From NCBI GenBank assembly GCA_964386535.1, contig CAYLRY010000008.1, positions 1 through 64,000 on the forward strand: DNA of 64,000 bases. The letters are read 5' to 3'. The notes beneath the pieces were generated by a model. The model was not told where the DNA came from. It saw only the letters and a list, made by a program, of their open reading frames with translations, and did no database searches. This DNA is from CAYLRY01 sp964386535 (lineage in GTDB: Bacteria > Chloroflexota > Dehalococcoidia > Dehalococcoidales > UBA3254). How positions within the stretch are numbered: the first letter of the stretch is position 1; each line of letters begins with the position of its first letter. Shown in pieces: positions 9,278 through 18,800 of this stretch. A program made the position numbers and the translations under genes.

Positions 9278-10039
9278 CTAATCGCCGGCGATATTTTTAG
9301 AGATGCGATTAGTACTGGCAATCAACTCCTTTACCATTTCGGATACCCTTTCACGTAATCTATATTCGGGTCCAAGAATGGATAAAGAGGCTGGAAGGTG
9401 GTAGTTTTTGATGGGAGCGGCTATACCTAAGGCCCCGGGGACCTTCTCCCCGTAACTAATGGAATATCCCTGCTCTCTGGCTTCTTTTATTTTCAAAAGA
9501 AATACGGTTTTATCGATTATTGTATTTTCTGTTATCTTTTCAAGTTTTATATATTTCAAGAGCTTTTCCAGCTCTTTGTCACTCGATTGTGATAGTAAAA
9601 CCCTTGCTGTTGGGCCAACGAATAAAGGTGTTAAAGTTTTAATCTCTTCGTGAATCCGGAGGTCGTTTTTACTTTCAATTGAATAGACAGGTAGATATTC
9701 GATTCCTAACCGAACCGTTAAATTGATTGTTTCCCCGCTGATTTCTGCAATTCGCTGCATTTCTTCAATGCTACAGGCTATCAGCTGCTGATGCGTGACC
9801 TGGGGGAAAGAATGGATTTTATCTATCAGGGTGCCCACATAGTGCTTTTTTGTTACGGGATCTTTCCTGGCAAACCCTGATTTTTCAAGAGCCCTGAGCA
9901 ATCTGTATACTGTTGGCATTGAATAATGGCAGTGATTGGATATTTCGCTCAGGGTATTAATGCCCATGCTCAGACATACCAATATTTTCGCTGAGCGGGC
10001 AATAGACCTGATTTCAACGCTATCTCTTTGCTTTTCCAT
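9278..10039 (-). CDS. IclR family transcriptional regulator
   Basis: A 253-residue protein. It has an N-terminal winged helix-turn-helix (about 10-70, with LVCLSMGINTLSEISNHC and a recognition region YSMPTVYRLLRALEKSG). A C-terminal effector-binding IclR domain follows, including the GYSISYGEKVPGALGIAAPI segment. IclR proteins control carbon catabolic operons and bind small acids. It sits between the leftward catabolic genes and the divergent enolase-superfamily gene at 10439, so it is the obvious regulator of both. A 14-bp palindrome 21 bases upstream of its start may be an autoregulatory site. The start codon has only a weak GAAAG site. Confidence 0.93.
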   Translation of the reverse strand: MEKQRDSVEIRSIARSAKILVCLSMGINTLSEISNHCHYSMPTVYRLLRALEKSGFARKDPVTKKHYVGTLIDKIHSFPQVTHQQLIACSIEEMQRIAEISGETINLTVRLGIEYLPVYSIESKNDLRIHEEIKTLTPLFVGPTARVLLSQSSDKELEKLLKYIKLEKITENTIIDKTVFLLKIKEAREQGYSISYGEKVPGALGIAAPIKNYHLPASLSILGPEYRLRERVSEMVKELIASTNRISKNIAGD

Positions 10040-10438
10040 ATGTTAAACTTTCAAAATGCAAAATAATTATTTTATATTTTTAAAGTGTTGTTTTTATTAT
10101 ACCATGTCTGTCAATAGGCGGTTGGCGCATTGTTGGAAACCACACCTTTAATTGTTTTTCGCTTCACTATTTTGACAATCCTGTGTATAATCGTAAAAGA
10201 CAAATAAGAAATATTTAAATTATTTCCGGTTTAGTCGTTCTACCATTAAAGGGACTTTCAACTAGATATATAATAAAATATAAGTTATTTTAAATTATTA
10301 TTAATTATTTAATTATATTATAAAGGTATTTTTAGGAGGTAGATCAATGGTAACTTTAAACATACCCTGATGAGCCATTTCTCTTCTCGCTCAATATATC
10401 GATATTGTTTTTATATAGAAAAAGATAAGGAGAAAAAT
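10040..10438. promoter_or_regulatory. Divergent control region between the IclR gene and the second enolase-superfamily gene
   Basis: A very AT-rich 400-base region. A perfect 14-bp palindrome AAAATAATTATTTT lies at 10060-10073, just upstream of iclR, and is a candidate operator. At 10347-10370 a tiny eight-codon ORF (MVTLNIP) has a strong TTTAGGAGGT site. Its stop TGA overlaps an ATG at 10370 that is in frame with the downstream enzyme. No -35/-10 pair can be assigned with confidence because of the AT-richness. Confidence 0.5.
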
Positions 10439-11620
10439 ATGAAAATAACCAAAATAGAATGTTACCCTATCAGCTTACCCCGGCCTGCACCCAGTAACAG
10501 AGCTAATGATATCGTATTGACCAAGATATACACAGATGAAGGTATCACTGGCGTGGCTGACGGCGGTGAACACCTGAATGCTTTTGGCGGACAGGAAATA
10601 GTGATGGCCTTAATCAAATCATGGGGGCCCATCCTGATCGGCGCCAATCCATTTGATAAAGAGCTGATCCTGGGCAAGTTAAATAGCTTTATACACAGCA
10701 ACACAGGCCTTTCATATCCTAATGTAGTTGCCATCATCGACTTTTGTTTATGGGACCTGATTGGTAAAGCCATGAAACAACCTATCTATCAGCTGTTAGG
10801 CGGTAAGGCCAATGAAAAGCTTCAGGTTGATTATGTGATGTCTGATATTACGGCACCTTCACCGGTTGAGCTGGCGAAAAGAGCGGAAAGGGCAGTGGAT
10901 AACGGTATTCGGACGATATGTCTGAAGGTGGGAGGACTCTGGGGAGGGAACTTCGAACGCGACGTGGTGAATATCAAGACGCTTAGTAAAGCCATTGGAG
11001 ATAGAGAGGATTTCCATTTATGCATAGATGCCAACGGGGCAATGAACTATACCATGGCGCTGGAGCTAGCTCGCAGAGTGGAGGATTGTAAGATATATAA
11101 ATTCGAACAACCTACACCGTGGTGGGATATTGATGGACTGGCCCGTCTGCGGAAAAATATCAAACCGGCAATTTGCGCACATGAGTCCAGCGTCAAGATC
11201 CCCGGTTTGCTTGAAGTAATTAAAAAGGATGCTGCTGATATGGTAGGCACCAAGGTTGTATGGACGGGAGGCATTTCAGAGGCTGTCAGATGGGGCGGTA
11301 TTGCTAAAGGAGCTGATCTGGCGGTTTACTGCGGATCCATGAACGGGCCTTTCGAGGCGGCAGCCCAAGCACAGTGGTTGGCCTCGGATGCCATGTATGG
11401 CCATCTGGCACATGCCAATTTCTTCCCCATGTCTTACCACGACACCTTCGATACTACCGGGAAATTGACCAGAGAAGATATTGTTGTTAAACCACTGGCT
11501 TATAAAAATGGCTATTTCTATCCACCGGATGCACCAGGAATAGGATTGGAACTCAACGAGAAGGCTATTCCCAGGTTTATTACCAAAGGTATGAGCCCAC
11601 TTACGATTGATGGAAAATAA
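10439..11620 (+). CDS. Enolase-superfamily enzyme, paralogue of the 3632-4807 gene
   Basis: A 393-residue protein. The metal ligands are D197 (IDANG), E223 (FEQP) and E249 (AHESS), with K163 (CLKVGG) and K272 (TKVVW) as the candidate acid/base pair. That is the same arrangement as in its paralogue. The two share MKITKIE..P.SLPRP, IYTDEG, the LLGGKAN segment and the KxxxWxGGI region. The ATG at 10439 is chosen for its AAGGAG site six bases upstream. An in-frame ATG at 10370 is coupled to a tiny leader ORF and could give a 23-residue longer form. It is divergent from the IclR gene and ends at a strong terminator. Probably a dehydratase, racemase or lactonizing enzyme for a hydroxy acid. Confidence 0.9.
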   Translation: MKITKIECYPISLPRPAPSNRANDIVLTKIYTDEGITGVADGGEHLNAFGGQEIVMALIKSWGPILIGANPFDKELILGKLNSFIHSNTGLSYPNVVAIIDFCLWDLIGKAMKQPIYQLLGGKANEKLQVDYVMSDITAPSPVELAKRAERAVDNGIRTICLKVGGLWGGNFERDVVNIKTLSKAIGDREDFHLCIDANGAMNYTMALELARRVEDCKIYKFEQPTPWWDIDGLARLRKNIKPAICAHESSVKIPGLLEVIKKDAADMVGTKVVWTGGISEAVRWGGIAKGADLAVYCGSMNGPFEAAAQAQWLASDAMYGHLAHANFFPMSYHDTFDTTGKLTREDIVVKPLAYKNGYFYPPDAPGIGLELNEKAIPRFITKGMSPLTIDGK

Positions 11621-11714
11621 ACCCTGAAATCTCGTAGGGTAGAGTCTGTTGTGGTATTTCCATCTGGTATAAAATTGAAAGATAAGGTAAATCCCCTTTA
11701 ACAAAACGTATGGT

Positions 11715-11757
11715 ATTAAAAAGAGGCCAGTTTTACGTTCACCGGCCTCTTTTTAAT
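11715..11757. terminator. Bidirectional intrinsic terminator
   Basis: The arms ATTAAAAAGAGGCC (11715-11728) and GGCCTCTTTTTAAT (11744-11757) form a perfect 14-bp stem with an A-tract on one side and a T-tract on the other. It lies between the convergent ends of the enolase-superfamily gene and the HEAT-repeat gene and can serve both. Confidence 0.88.
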
Positions 11758-11842
11758 ACTCTATTGATTTTTATCTTTCTGTAAATCTTATGTTATTGAT
11801 TTATAGCCCCTAAAGCATAATATCCTTATGTTCTTCATTTTA

Positions 11843-12598
11843 TTATTTGGAGCGGATTTTTAAAATGGCGTTGTGAGATTGTTTACGGACAGCAGCATTA
11901 CTGTCATTCAAAGACACTTCAAGGAATGGGATAGCTTCCTCATCGTTCAGACACCCCAGAGATGATGCGGCAATTGCTCGCACCGTGGCAGCGCTGTCGT
12001 TTAAAGCTTTGATTAAAATTGCCGCAGCTCGCCCGTCTCCAATCAATCCAAGGGAAGAAGCGGCCACAGCGCGCAGGCTTTCATCTTTATCCTGCATGAG
12101 GGATATCAAAGGCAATACCGCCTTTTCGTGGCGTAAGTTGCCGAGCGCCATTGCAGCATTACAGCGTACACCAACATCCGGATGTTCAAGTGATTGGAGC
12201 ATTATGGAAGCGACCTCATTTCCGCCGGCGGTATATAATACATTAACCACTGCCGCATGTACTTCTTTTTTACTTTGATCTTTAAGAATGTCTTCCAGAT
12301 AAGGAATAGCTTCAGGATTTTTCATTTCACCTAAAGCTGAAATAGCTGCCCGGCTCACAACAAGACTTTCATCATTCAAAGCAGCAATAATAGAGGTAAA
12401 AGCCTCTTCTCCTGAAATTCTACCTAGCGCAATAGCCGCACAACCCCTTATCCAATCAATCTCACTCTTATTCTTAAGTATAGCGCTTAACGCACTTATA
12501 GCATTTTTATCTCCAGTTTGACCCAGCTCGATAATAGCAGAAGCCCGGATTCTGATGTCCTCATCATCAAGACCCTCTAGATTGGATACCGGTTCCAT
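11843..12598 (-). CDS. HEAT-repeat (PBS lyase-type) protein
   Basis: A 251-residue soluble protein made almost entirely of about seven or eight repeats of roughly 31 residues. A typical unit reads IRASAIIELGQTGDKNAISALSAILKN, and the pattern is R..AA.ALG.....A...L...L.D....VR. Such alpha-helical solenoids act as protein-binding scaffolds, and some are phycobilin lyase relatives with no lyase role in non-photosynthetic hosts. No catalytic residues, signal peptide or membrane segment are seen. AGGAAGGTGAT precedes the ATG. It is monocistronic, with no functional hint from its neighbours. Confidence 0.88.
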   Translation of the reverse strand: MEPVSNLEGLDDEDIRIRASAIIELGQTGDKNAISALSAILKNKSEIDWIRGCAAIALGRISGEEAFTSIIAALNDESLVVSRAAISALGEMKNPEAIPYLEDILKDQSKKEVHAAVVNVLYTAGGNEVASIMLQSLEHPDVGVRCNAAMALGNLRHEKAVLPLISLMQDKDESLRAVAASSLGLIGDGRAAAILIKALNDSAATVRAIAASSLGCLNDEEAIPFLEVSLNDSNAAVRKQSHNAILKIRSK

Positions 12599-12874
12599 GT
12601 AAAATCACCTTCCTGTTAAAAGTTTCGCTAAAGAGTTTTTTTGCGTTTATAAAGTGAAAATATCATCTTAGGAATAGCTTAACATAACCTGCATCATTTA
12701 ACAATATTTAGCTATACTGTGAGGTTCAATTCATTATACTTTCTTCTAATACATTGTATAATTGTCTAGAAATTGTTACAATTTTCCGGGAACACTTCTT
12801 AACCTGGTAAAGATCAGAGAAAGGCTATATTAATCTTATTGTATCGTAAGTTCTATTTAAAACGGCGTGAAAGT
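12599..12874. other. Intergenic region, nothing recognised
   Basis: An AT-rich stretch between the HEAT-repeat gene start and the end of the thioesterase gene. It probably holds the minus-strand promoter of the HEAT gene. No gene or RNA is recognised. Confidence 0.4.
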
Positions 12875-13306
12875 TCAATTTGAAAGCTTTTCCCTGATCT
12901 TTTCAGGAAGCGAAATCACCTGTTGCCGGTTATAATCAAAGGCAACAATACCTGTTTTTGCCCTGGCGACTTCTGAATTACTTTGCTCCTCCATCAGGCG
13001 GTAAACAATATTAAAGCTTTTCTGAGTGAAATCTGTCGTCGCCACGTCGATCCGCAAGCGTTGTCCGTAATTGACCTGCTTCTTATAGATCAAACTTAAA
13101 TCTGAAATAATAAATCCCAGACCGGAAATGATGTCGTATTGTTCTGAAAACCCTCGACCGGATAAAAACTGCGCTCTGGCTTCCTGGACCAGCAAAACCA
13201 TAGAAGCATGGTCCAAATGGTGTCCGCTGTTAATATCCCCAATACGAACCTGCAAAAAAGTTGAAAAATTGAATTTTTCCGGTAAAGTAATCTCTAAACT
13301 GGACAA
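12875..13306 (-). CDS. Hot-dog fold acyl-CoA thioesterase (YbgC/4HBT-like)
   Basis: A 143-residue single hot-dog domain. The early VRIGDINSGHHLDHASMVLLVQEAR segment corresponds to the family signature VRxxDxDxxGHxNNxxYxxxxExAR, in which the Asp and the helix Glu/Asp are catalytic. Here the second conserved Asp/Asn positions are altered (NSGHHLDH). The later RLRIDVATTDFTQKSFNIVYRL is the typical central beta-hairpin. It likely hydrolyses short or aromatic acyl-CoA esters in the cytoplasm. The start is TTG, with an AGGG about eight bases upstream. It is monocistronic. The substrate cannot be told from sequence. Confidence 0.82.
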   Translation of the reverse strand: MSSLEITLPEKFNFSTFLQVRIGDINSGHHLDHASMVLLVQEARAQFLSGRGFSEQYDIISGLGFIISDLSLIYKKQVNYGQRLRIDVATTDFTQKSFNIVYRLMEEQSNSEVARAKTGIVAFDYNRQQVISLPEKIREKLSN

Positions 13307-13765
13307 TGATCAACCCTGCATACTGTTTTATGTATTATATGCTCAAGGGAATCCGGAAAGTCAATTTTTCAATCTCATGAAAAAAAATACAGGATCCAAA
13401 TTTGTTTGGTATCTGTACCAGAGGATTAATTATCACAGTTAACTATTTACATTATGGCGCTTATTTGTTATATTTACAGAAAATATGACAGCTTTATATC
13501 TACACACGGACAGGGTATAGGTAGAGATCTCCCAGGAGGAATTAAAACCAGGTAGCACAAGATAATAAAATATATGTTCTTGCTTCTTTATTCTTAAAAT
13601 AAATCTATGATCAAAATTTAAAACAATATCTTTCAATATTATTCAGTAAAATATTTATTTTATTGAATAAAAGTATAATAATCCATTTTATAAAAAATGA
13701 TATAATTAATATGATTAAATATTTTAATATTATATAAATGATTCAAGACAATATGTGAGGTTAAT
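13307..13765. other. AT-rich intergenic region before moxR
   Basis: 459 bases between divergent genes. No gene is supported; the short reading frames lack ribosome sites and family features. A TATAAT at 13674-13679 could be a -10 element for the moxR operon but has no good -35. The last 130 bases are extremely AT-rich. Confidence 0.4.
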
Positions 13766-14746
13766 ATGAATGAAGCGGATGTTAAAGAAATACAGGATAC
13801 AGGCAAGAAAGTCCGGGAAAACATTGAACGAGTCATTGTGGGGAAAAGCCACATCGTAGAACTGGTACTGGTTTCCGTTCTCTGTGAAGGACATGTATTA
13901 ATTGAAGATGTTCCAGGAATAGGAAAGACTATGTTAGCCAGGTCAGTGGCCCGTTCTCTGCAATGTGTATTTCACCGCATCCAGTGTACTCCGGATTTAT
14001 TACCCTCAGATATTACCGGAACTCATATTTATAATCAAAAAACCTGCGACTTTGAATACCGTCCAGGGCCGGTTTTCGCTCAGGTAGTGCTTGCTGATGA
14101 AATCAACCGGGCCACACCCAGGTCGCAATCTGCACTCCTGGAAGCAATGGAAGAACGCCAGGTTACCCTAGAGGGTGAAACTCGAAAATTGCCCCGGCCC
14201 TTTATTGTACTGGCCACACAGAACCCCATTGAACTGGAAGGTACCTTTCCTCTGCCAGAAGCCCAATTGGACCGCTTTTTAATGCGTCTCAGTATTGGTT
14301 ATACTACAGAAAATGAGGATGGCATTATTCTGGACCGTTTTATGAAATCCAATCCGATTGAAGAATTACAACCTGTAGCGACTGCTGAAGACGTACTGCA
14401 TTTGCAGCAATTATGTCACCAGGTTCTGGTTACTGCCGACGTTCGTCAATATATTATCAGGCTGGTTCGAGCTACCAGGGAGCAAAACAACATAGAGTTG
14501 GGCGCCAGCCCGCGCGCAATGATCGGCCTTTGCCGGACATCACAGGTCCTGGCTGCTTTGAGGGGTAGACCCTTTGTTATACCTGATGATGTTAAATATC
14601 TGGCGCCCTTTATCCTTTCTCACAGAATTATTCCAGAGGCTTCTGTTTCTTTAAAAGGACGTTCCGGCGAAGAAGTTGTCCGTGAAGTACTGGATTCTGT
14701 CCCCGCTCCCGTGGAGTCAGAACCAGAGCTCATCTTGCGCAAGTAG
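13766..14746 (+). CDS. MoxR-family AAA+ ATPase
   Basis: A 326-residue AAA+ protein. Walker A is GIGKT (51-55) within EDVPGIGKTML. Walker B is VVLADEIN (D111, E112). The sensor region reads FIVLATQNPIELEGTFPLPEAQLDRF, which is diagnostic of MoxR. The family acts as a chaperone in metal-centre insertion or membrane-protein assembly and usually sits with DUF58/VWA proteins. It starts a three-gene operon with a DUF58 protein 61 bases downstream and a DUF4129 membrane protein after that. GAGG precedes the ATG. Confidence 0.95.
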   Translation: MNEADVKEIQDTGKKVRENIERVIVGKSHIVELVLVSVLCEGHVLIEDVPGIGKTMLARSVARSLQCVFHRIQCTPDLLPSDITGTHIYNQKTCDFEYRPGPVFAQVVLADEINRATPRSQSALLEAMEERQVTLEGETRKLPRPFIVLATQNPIELEGTFPLPEAQLDRFLMRLSIGYTTENEDGIILDRFMKSNPIEELQPVATAEDVLHLQQLCHQVLVTADVRQYIIRLVRATREQNNIELGASPRAMIGLCRTSQVLAALRGRPFVIPDDVKYLAPFILSHRIIPEASVSLKGRSGEEVVREVLDSVPAPVESEPELILRK

Positions 14747-14806
14747 CTTTAAAAATAAAAACATCCAGAGGTAACAAGTTGAAGGGGCAAAAAAGGAGTA
14801 TGAAAC

Positions 14807-16042
14807 GTGCTGGGTAATGCCTGGCTTTTTATTACATTCATACTGATTGTCTTTGCGGCTATTCTCAGGCAACCTACCCTATTGATTGTTGCGGTAATCT
14901 TTTTTTTGACTTCAGGTATTGCCCGGCTCTGGTCACGCTATTCTCTACAGCGAGTAGAATATAAACGATTACTCAGCTCTAGCCGTGTTTTTTTTGGTGA
15001 AAACATTACTGTAGACATAACTGTAACCAACCGTAAATTCCTTCCATTGCCATGGCTTCATATAGAGGAAGAAATTCCCGAGGAATTGACTTTGCTTAAG
15101 GGTAAAACCTTTTCCTCGGCCAAACCTGATCGATCAATTTTATCCAATTTTCTTTCCATAAGCTGGTATCACCGTATGACTCGCAGATATCCCTTTAAAT
15201 GCGCCAGGCGAGGCATTTTTTTCTTTGGGCCGACAATTATTAAATCGGGAGATCCTTTTGGTTTTTTCCGGTCTGAAACCACAGTTGAAAATCAGGACCG
15301 GTTAATTGTCTATCCGCGTATTTTGACACTGGAAGAACTGGGAATTCCTTCCCGTCATCCTTTCGGAGATTTACGTGTACGGCGTCACCTTTTTGAGGAT
15401 CCTGTTCTCGTGATGACCACCAGGGATTATGTTACTGGCGACCCCCTCAAACACATACACTGGAAAGCTACCGCACGATCTCAAAATATTCAAAGCCGGG
15501 TCTTCGAGCATACTACCAGTATTGACCTGGCCTTATTTTTAGATGCACGGACCGTTGCTGACACTTATTATTGGAGTCTGATAAGTCCTGAATTTCTGGA
15601 GACAGGCGTCCTGACTGCAACGGCCATCTCATCACATGCGGTAAAAAACGATTATAAAGTCGGCCTTTACTCTAACGAGTACTATTACTATTCTGACCGT
15701 TTGATAAGGCTGCCTCCATCCAATCATCCTGACCAACTTAAATCCATATTGGAAGCTCTGGCTCAGGTCAGAGGATTTCCGGCCTTAAGCATGGAAAAAC
15801 TGCTGAATATGGAAACGCGCAATTTAACCTGGGAAACCACAATTGTGTTAATTACAGCAGTACCCACTGAAGGCATTGTTTTTGCTTTAAAGCGCCTGCA
15901 AAGGGCCGGCAGGCGGGTTGCGCTGGTAACTATTGGAAAACAAAAGCTGGCTGTAAAAAACGAAGGGCTGCTTACGTATCAGGTTTCTGAAGAAGTATTC
16001 CGTAAACAAATGGAAGCTATTAGTTTAAGACAGGGTAGTTAA
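14807..16042 (+). CDS. DUF58 domain-containing membrane protein
   Basis: A 411-residue protein. Two N-terminal hydrophobic segments (about 3-45) are followed by a cytoplasmic beta-rich part. The DUF58 core then follows, visible as GDPLKHIHWKATARSQNIQSRVFEHTT, the family hallmark. The TTSIDLALFLD stretch after it is the start of a vWA-like fold. These proteins pair with MoxR ATPases in a conserved but poorly understood membrane-linked system. The start is GTG at 14807 with AAAGGAG about ten bases upstream. An ATG seven bases upstream is out of frame and stops after five codons. Confidence 0.9.
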   Translation: MLGNAWLFITFILIVFAAILRQPTLLIVAVIFFLTSGIARLWSRYSLQRVEYKRLLSSSRVFFGENITVDITVTNRKFLPLPWLHIEEEIPEELTLLKGKTFSSAKPDRSILSNFLSISWYHRMTRRYPFKCARRGIFFFGPTIIKSGDPFGFFRSETTVENQDRLIVYPRILTLEELGIPSRHPFGDLRVRRHLFEDPVLVMTTRDYVTGDPLKHIHWKATARSQNIQSRVFEHTTSIDLALFLDARTVADTYYWSLISPEFLETGVLTATAISSHAVKNDYKVGLYSNEYYYYSDRLIRLPPSNHPDQLKSILEALAQVRGFPALSMEKLLNMETRNLTWETTIVLITAVPTEGIVFALKRLQRAGRRVALVTIGKQKLAVKNEGLLTYQVSEEVFRKQMEAISLRQGS

Positions 16043-16073
16043 TCAGTAATTAATTAGCAACAGGTGGAATATA

Positions 16074-17588
16074 ATGTCCATGGCTCGTAGCATAACACGC
16101 TTTAATATTCCCGGACTGCCGCAGGTTATTCCGATATTGGCTGTTTTAATGGAAGTTTTATGGGCGTATACCTGGTTGATCTGGATCAGCGGATGGGAAA
16201 CCTGGGGCTGGAAAGAAACACCGCTGAATATTGGCATTTGTTTTATACAGGCAGCATTTACGGAAGTCCTGGCTCGTTTCTCCCTTTCCCGTCAATGGAG
16301 CATAAAACGCGCCAGATGGGTTACAATATCTGCCAGCCTTATTCTTTTAATTATTCTGGTCAGGCTGGACAACAGCGGAGGTTACGTTATCTGGGATACT
16401 GACTGGATAAGGTTTGCCGGAACCCATTTATCCACCATTATTGCGGCTCTTATATTCGGTATTTTTATTACTTGGCGTGGCTTAGCTTGCAGCCAGCCCA
16501 AGTTTGTTTTCCGCGATTTATACCGAAAATTCGTCATCGGTATCGTCGGTGTGGTATTGGTACTGATCGTCTGGGGGTTTACTGATCGAGATACCGTCTG
16601 GTCTTCCGCAGGGGTTTATATTATCACATTTTTCGGGATTGGTTTATTAACCCTGGCTATATCCAATTTGCAAGCTTTAAAAGCTGAATTATTGCAGCAT
16701 AAAGAAGATATAAGTGCTTTCAACCGGCGCTGGCTTTCCATGCTGGTGGTCCTGATCCTGGCCATTTTGGGAATATCCCTGGCGTTGGGAAGCGTCTTTG
16801 CCAATAACATATGGGGGTCCCTCATAAACGGTTTAAGTCAACTGGTTGACTGGCTTTTTATTGCTCTTGGTTATATTCTTCTCCCCCTTGGCTACCTGCT
16901 GGAAGCGCTTATTTTCGTTGTAAAATGGTTGATTAGTTTAATTGGTAAAAATCCTGAGCCTTTAAAGATGAATTTATTTGATCCTTCTGATCTGCAAAAA
17001 GCCGTAGAAGGACAAGCAGGTGTAGCAATACCCGGCGCTTTGATACTGGTATTAAAATGGGGATTTTTCATCTTAGTCATATTCCTGATAATCTTTTTTC
17101 TGTCCAGGACCCTGATGCGATATTGGGAATCCAAAAATCCTAAAGAAATAGAGGAGGTACATGAAACAGTCTGGTCATGGGGTTCATTTAAAACAGACTT
17201 ACGCCTGCTTTTTGCCTGGCTTTTCAAATGGATGAAAAGACGGAAAAAGGTAGCTGAGATTGGAGTCTATAAGCCACCCCTTCCATCCTTAGATAGCGAA
17301 GAAGGTTCTGATAAAGATTATACAATCCGTGAGTTATATCAGGCTATGCTCTGGGAAGGCCGCCAGATGGGTACCGCCAGGCGCCAATCTGAAACACCTT
17401 ATGAATACCGTAAAAAACTCATTGACCGCGTTGAAAAAGCCACTGCTGAGATAAATGATCTGACTGAAGCTTATGTTATTGAGCGCTATGGCCAGATCAA
17501 TCCAGCTCCAGAGAAAGTTACATTTTTAAACCGGGTCTGGCGCAAACTCAGAGCTAAATTTTTGAACAAAGAAGAAAACATCCCTTAA
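16074..17588 (+). CDS. Multi-TM protein with C-terminal DUF4129 domain
   Basis: A 504-residue protein. About eight hydrophobic segments lie in residues 10-310, then one more at about 325-345. A soluble C-terminal part follows. Residues about 420-480 (IRELYQAMLWEGRQMGTARRQSETPYEYRKKL...) match DUF4129, which normally follows a transglutaminase-like domain in MoxR-DUF58 operons. No transglutaminase Cys-His-Asp domain is visible here, so this is the membrane-plus-tail version. It is the last gene of the moxR operon, with a 31-base gap. The role of the system is unknown; envelope or exopolysaccharide-related functions are proposed for related clusters. Confidence 0.85.
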   Translation: MSMARSITRFNIPGLPQVIPILAVLMEVLWAYTWLIWISGWETWGWKETPLNIGICFIQAAFTEVLARFSLSRQWSIKRARWVTISASLILLIILVRLDNSGGYVIWDTDWIRFAGTHLSTIIAALIFGIFITWRGLACSQPKFVFRDLYRKFVIGIVGVVLVLIVWGFTDRDTVWSSAGVYIITFFGIGLLTLAISNLQALKAELLQHKEDISAFNRRWLSMLVVLILAILGISLALGSVFANNIWGSLINGLSQLVDWLFIALGYILLPLGYLLEALIFVVKWLISLIGKNPEPLKMNLFDPSDLQKAVEGQAGVAIPGALILVLKWGFFILVIFLIIFFLSRTLMRYWESKNPKEIEEVHETVWSWGSFKTDLRLLFAWLFKWMKRRKKVAEIGVYKPPLPSLDSEEGSDKDYTIRELYQAMLWEGRQMGTARRQSETPYEYRKKLIDRVEKATAEINDLTEAYVIERYGQINPAPEKVTFLNRVWRKLRAKFLNKEENIP

Positions 17589-17877
17589 TATAACATTACA
17601 CAATATAATCCCATGTAAAGATTATGATATGTATATTTTCCTTATTATTACAGAATGGACATCAGCTTTTTTCAGACTTACCGCATTAAATATTACAATT
17701 TTAAACAAATCATTCAATCGTTCAACTTTCAATATTTAAAGCACCTTATTCGGCAATATTTGAAAATCCCCGGCTCAGCAGGTACTATACCTATATAGTT
17801 TCTGGGAATAGCCTCTAATAAGTGATTTCATAAACAAAGTAATAGCATGATATATAGATATATAATTGAGGTGAAGA
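17589..17877. other. AT-rich promoter region of the SDR-BKACE operon
   Basis: 289 bases, no gene recognised. It presumably holds the terminator of the moxR operon and the promoter of the next operon, but no clear hairpin with a U-tract or -35/-10 pair is evident. Confidence 0.4.
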
Positions 17878-18642
17878 ATGATTGAGCTGTTTGATCTAAC
17901 CGGTAAAGTTGCCCTGGTAGTGGGAGGGCACGGCGGACTAGGCAAAGCCATTGCCCTGGGTTTGGCAGAAGCTGGAGCGGATGTGTGTGTAGCCAGCCGC
18001 AATCTGAATTCTCTTGAGGATGTCGCCAGGGAGATAGAGGTTAAAGGGCGGAGATCCCTGGCGATCAAAGTAGATGTAGTTGATGAACCTCAAGTAATAA
18101 ATATGGTAAATACCGTCTTGAAGGTCTTTCCCCACCTAGATATTCTGGTTAATGCAGCGGGCCTGGCTATCCGGAAACCAGCCGAAAGCTTCCCCATTGA
18201 GGAATGGCAGCAGGTCATGGATATCAATACACGGGGTACTTTTCTTTGCTGCCAGGCTGCTGGTAGAGTAATGATTAACCAAAAAAGTGGGAAAATAATC
18301 AATCTTTCTTCAGTGAGAGGCAGATATGGATTACCGGCTGGTTATGCGGCTTATTGTTCCTCAAAAGGAGCCGTGGATACTTTAACTCGCACTCTTGCCT
18401 GTGAATGGGCTAAACATAACATATCAGTCAACGCCATTGCGCCTACAGTGGTAGAAACTGAACTAACCAGGGATTTGCTGGATAATCCTGAATATGCCAA
18501 AACGATGAAATCACGAATACCTATGGGACGGTGGGCTTTACCTGATGATATTATAGGTCCCGTTATTTTCTTCGCTTCAAACGCCGCTAATTTCATAACA
18601 GGGCAGGTTCTTTATGTTGACGGTGGAGTCACGACGTGGTAG
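17878..18642 (+). CDS. Short-chain dehydrogenase/reductase (SDR), classical type
   Basis: A 254-residue SDR. The nucleotide-binding GGHGGLG (16-22) replaces TGxxxGxG. The NAG-type motif is NAAG (92-95). The catalytic residues are S144/S145, Y159 and K163 (YCSSK). The C-terminal FITGQVLYVDGG is typical of 2-keto-gluconate or 3-oxoacyl reductase-like members. It oxidises or reduces a hydroxyl/keto group with NAD(P)H; the substrate is unknown. It is the first gene of a rightward cluster with a cyclase-family hydrolase, cupin, hydroxyacyl-CoA dehydrogenase and BKACE. GAGGTGA precedes the ATG. Confidence 0.92.
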   Translation: MIELFDLTGKVALVVGGHGGLGKAIALGLAEAGADVCVASRNLNSLEDVAREIEVKGRRSLAIKVDVVDEPQVINMVNTVLKVFPHLDILVNAAGLAIRKPAESFPIEEWQQVMDINTRGTFLCCQAAGRVMINQKSGKIINLSSVRGRYGLPAGYAAYCSSKGAVDTLTRTLACEWAKHNISVNAIAPTVVETELTRDLLDNPEYAKTMKSRIPMGRWALPDDIIGPVIFFASNAANFITGQVLYVDGGVTTW

Positions 18643-18733
18643 AAGAAGAATCAAAATGCAAAACTTCCTGGTAATATTAACTTGAATTTTTAATGGATTA
18701 AAATTTCGAAATAAGAAATTCGGACTTTAATAA

Positions 18734-18782
18734 CTTTTTTCATATGGAACATGCGTGCTTGATCGACCAAACATGAAAAAAG
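18734..18782. other. Inverted repeat between SDR and cyclase genes
   Basis: CTTTTTTCAT (18734-18743) pairs with ATGAAAAAAG (18773-18782). The 10-bp stem has a 29-base loop and lies just before the ribosome site of the next gene. It may be an attenuator-like element or a regulator site. The long loop and A/T-rich stem make it weak. Confidence 0.3.
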
Positions 18783-18800
18783 ATCTTTAAGGAGCAAGTT

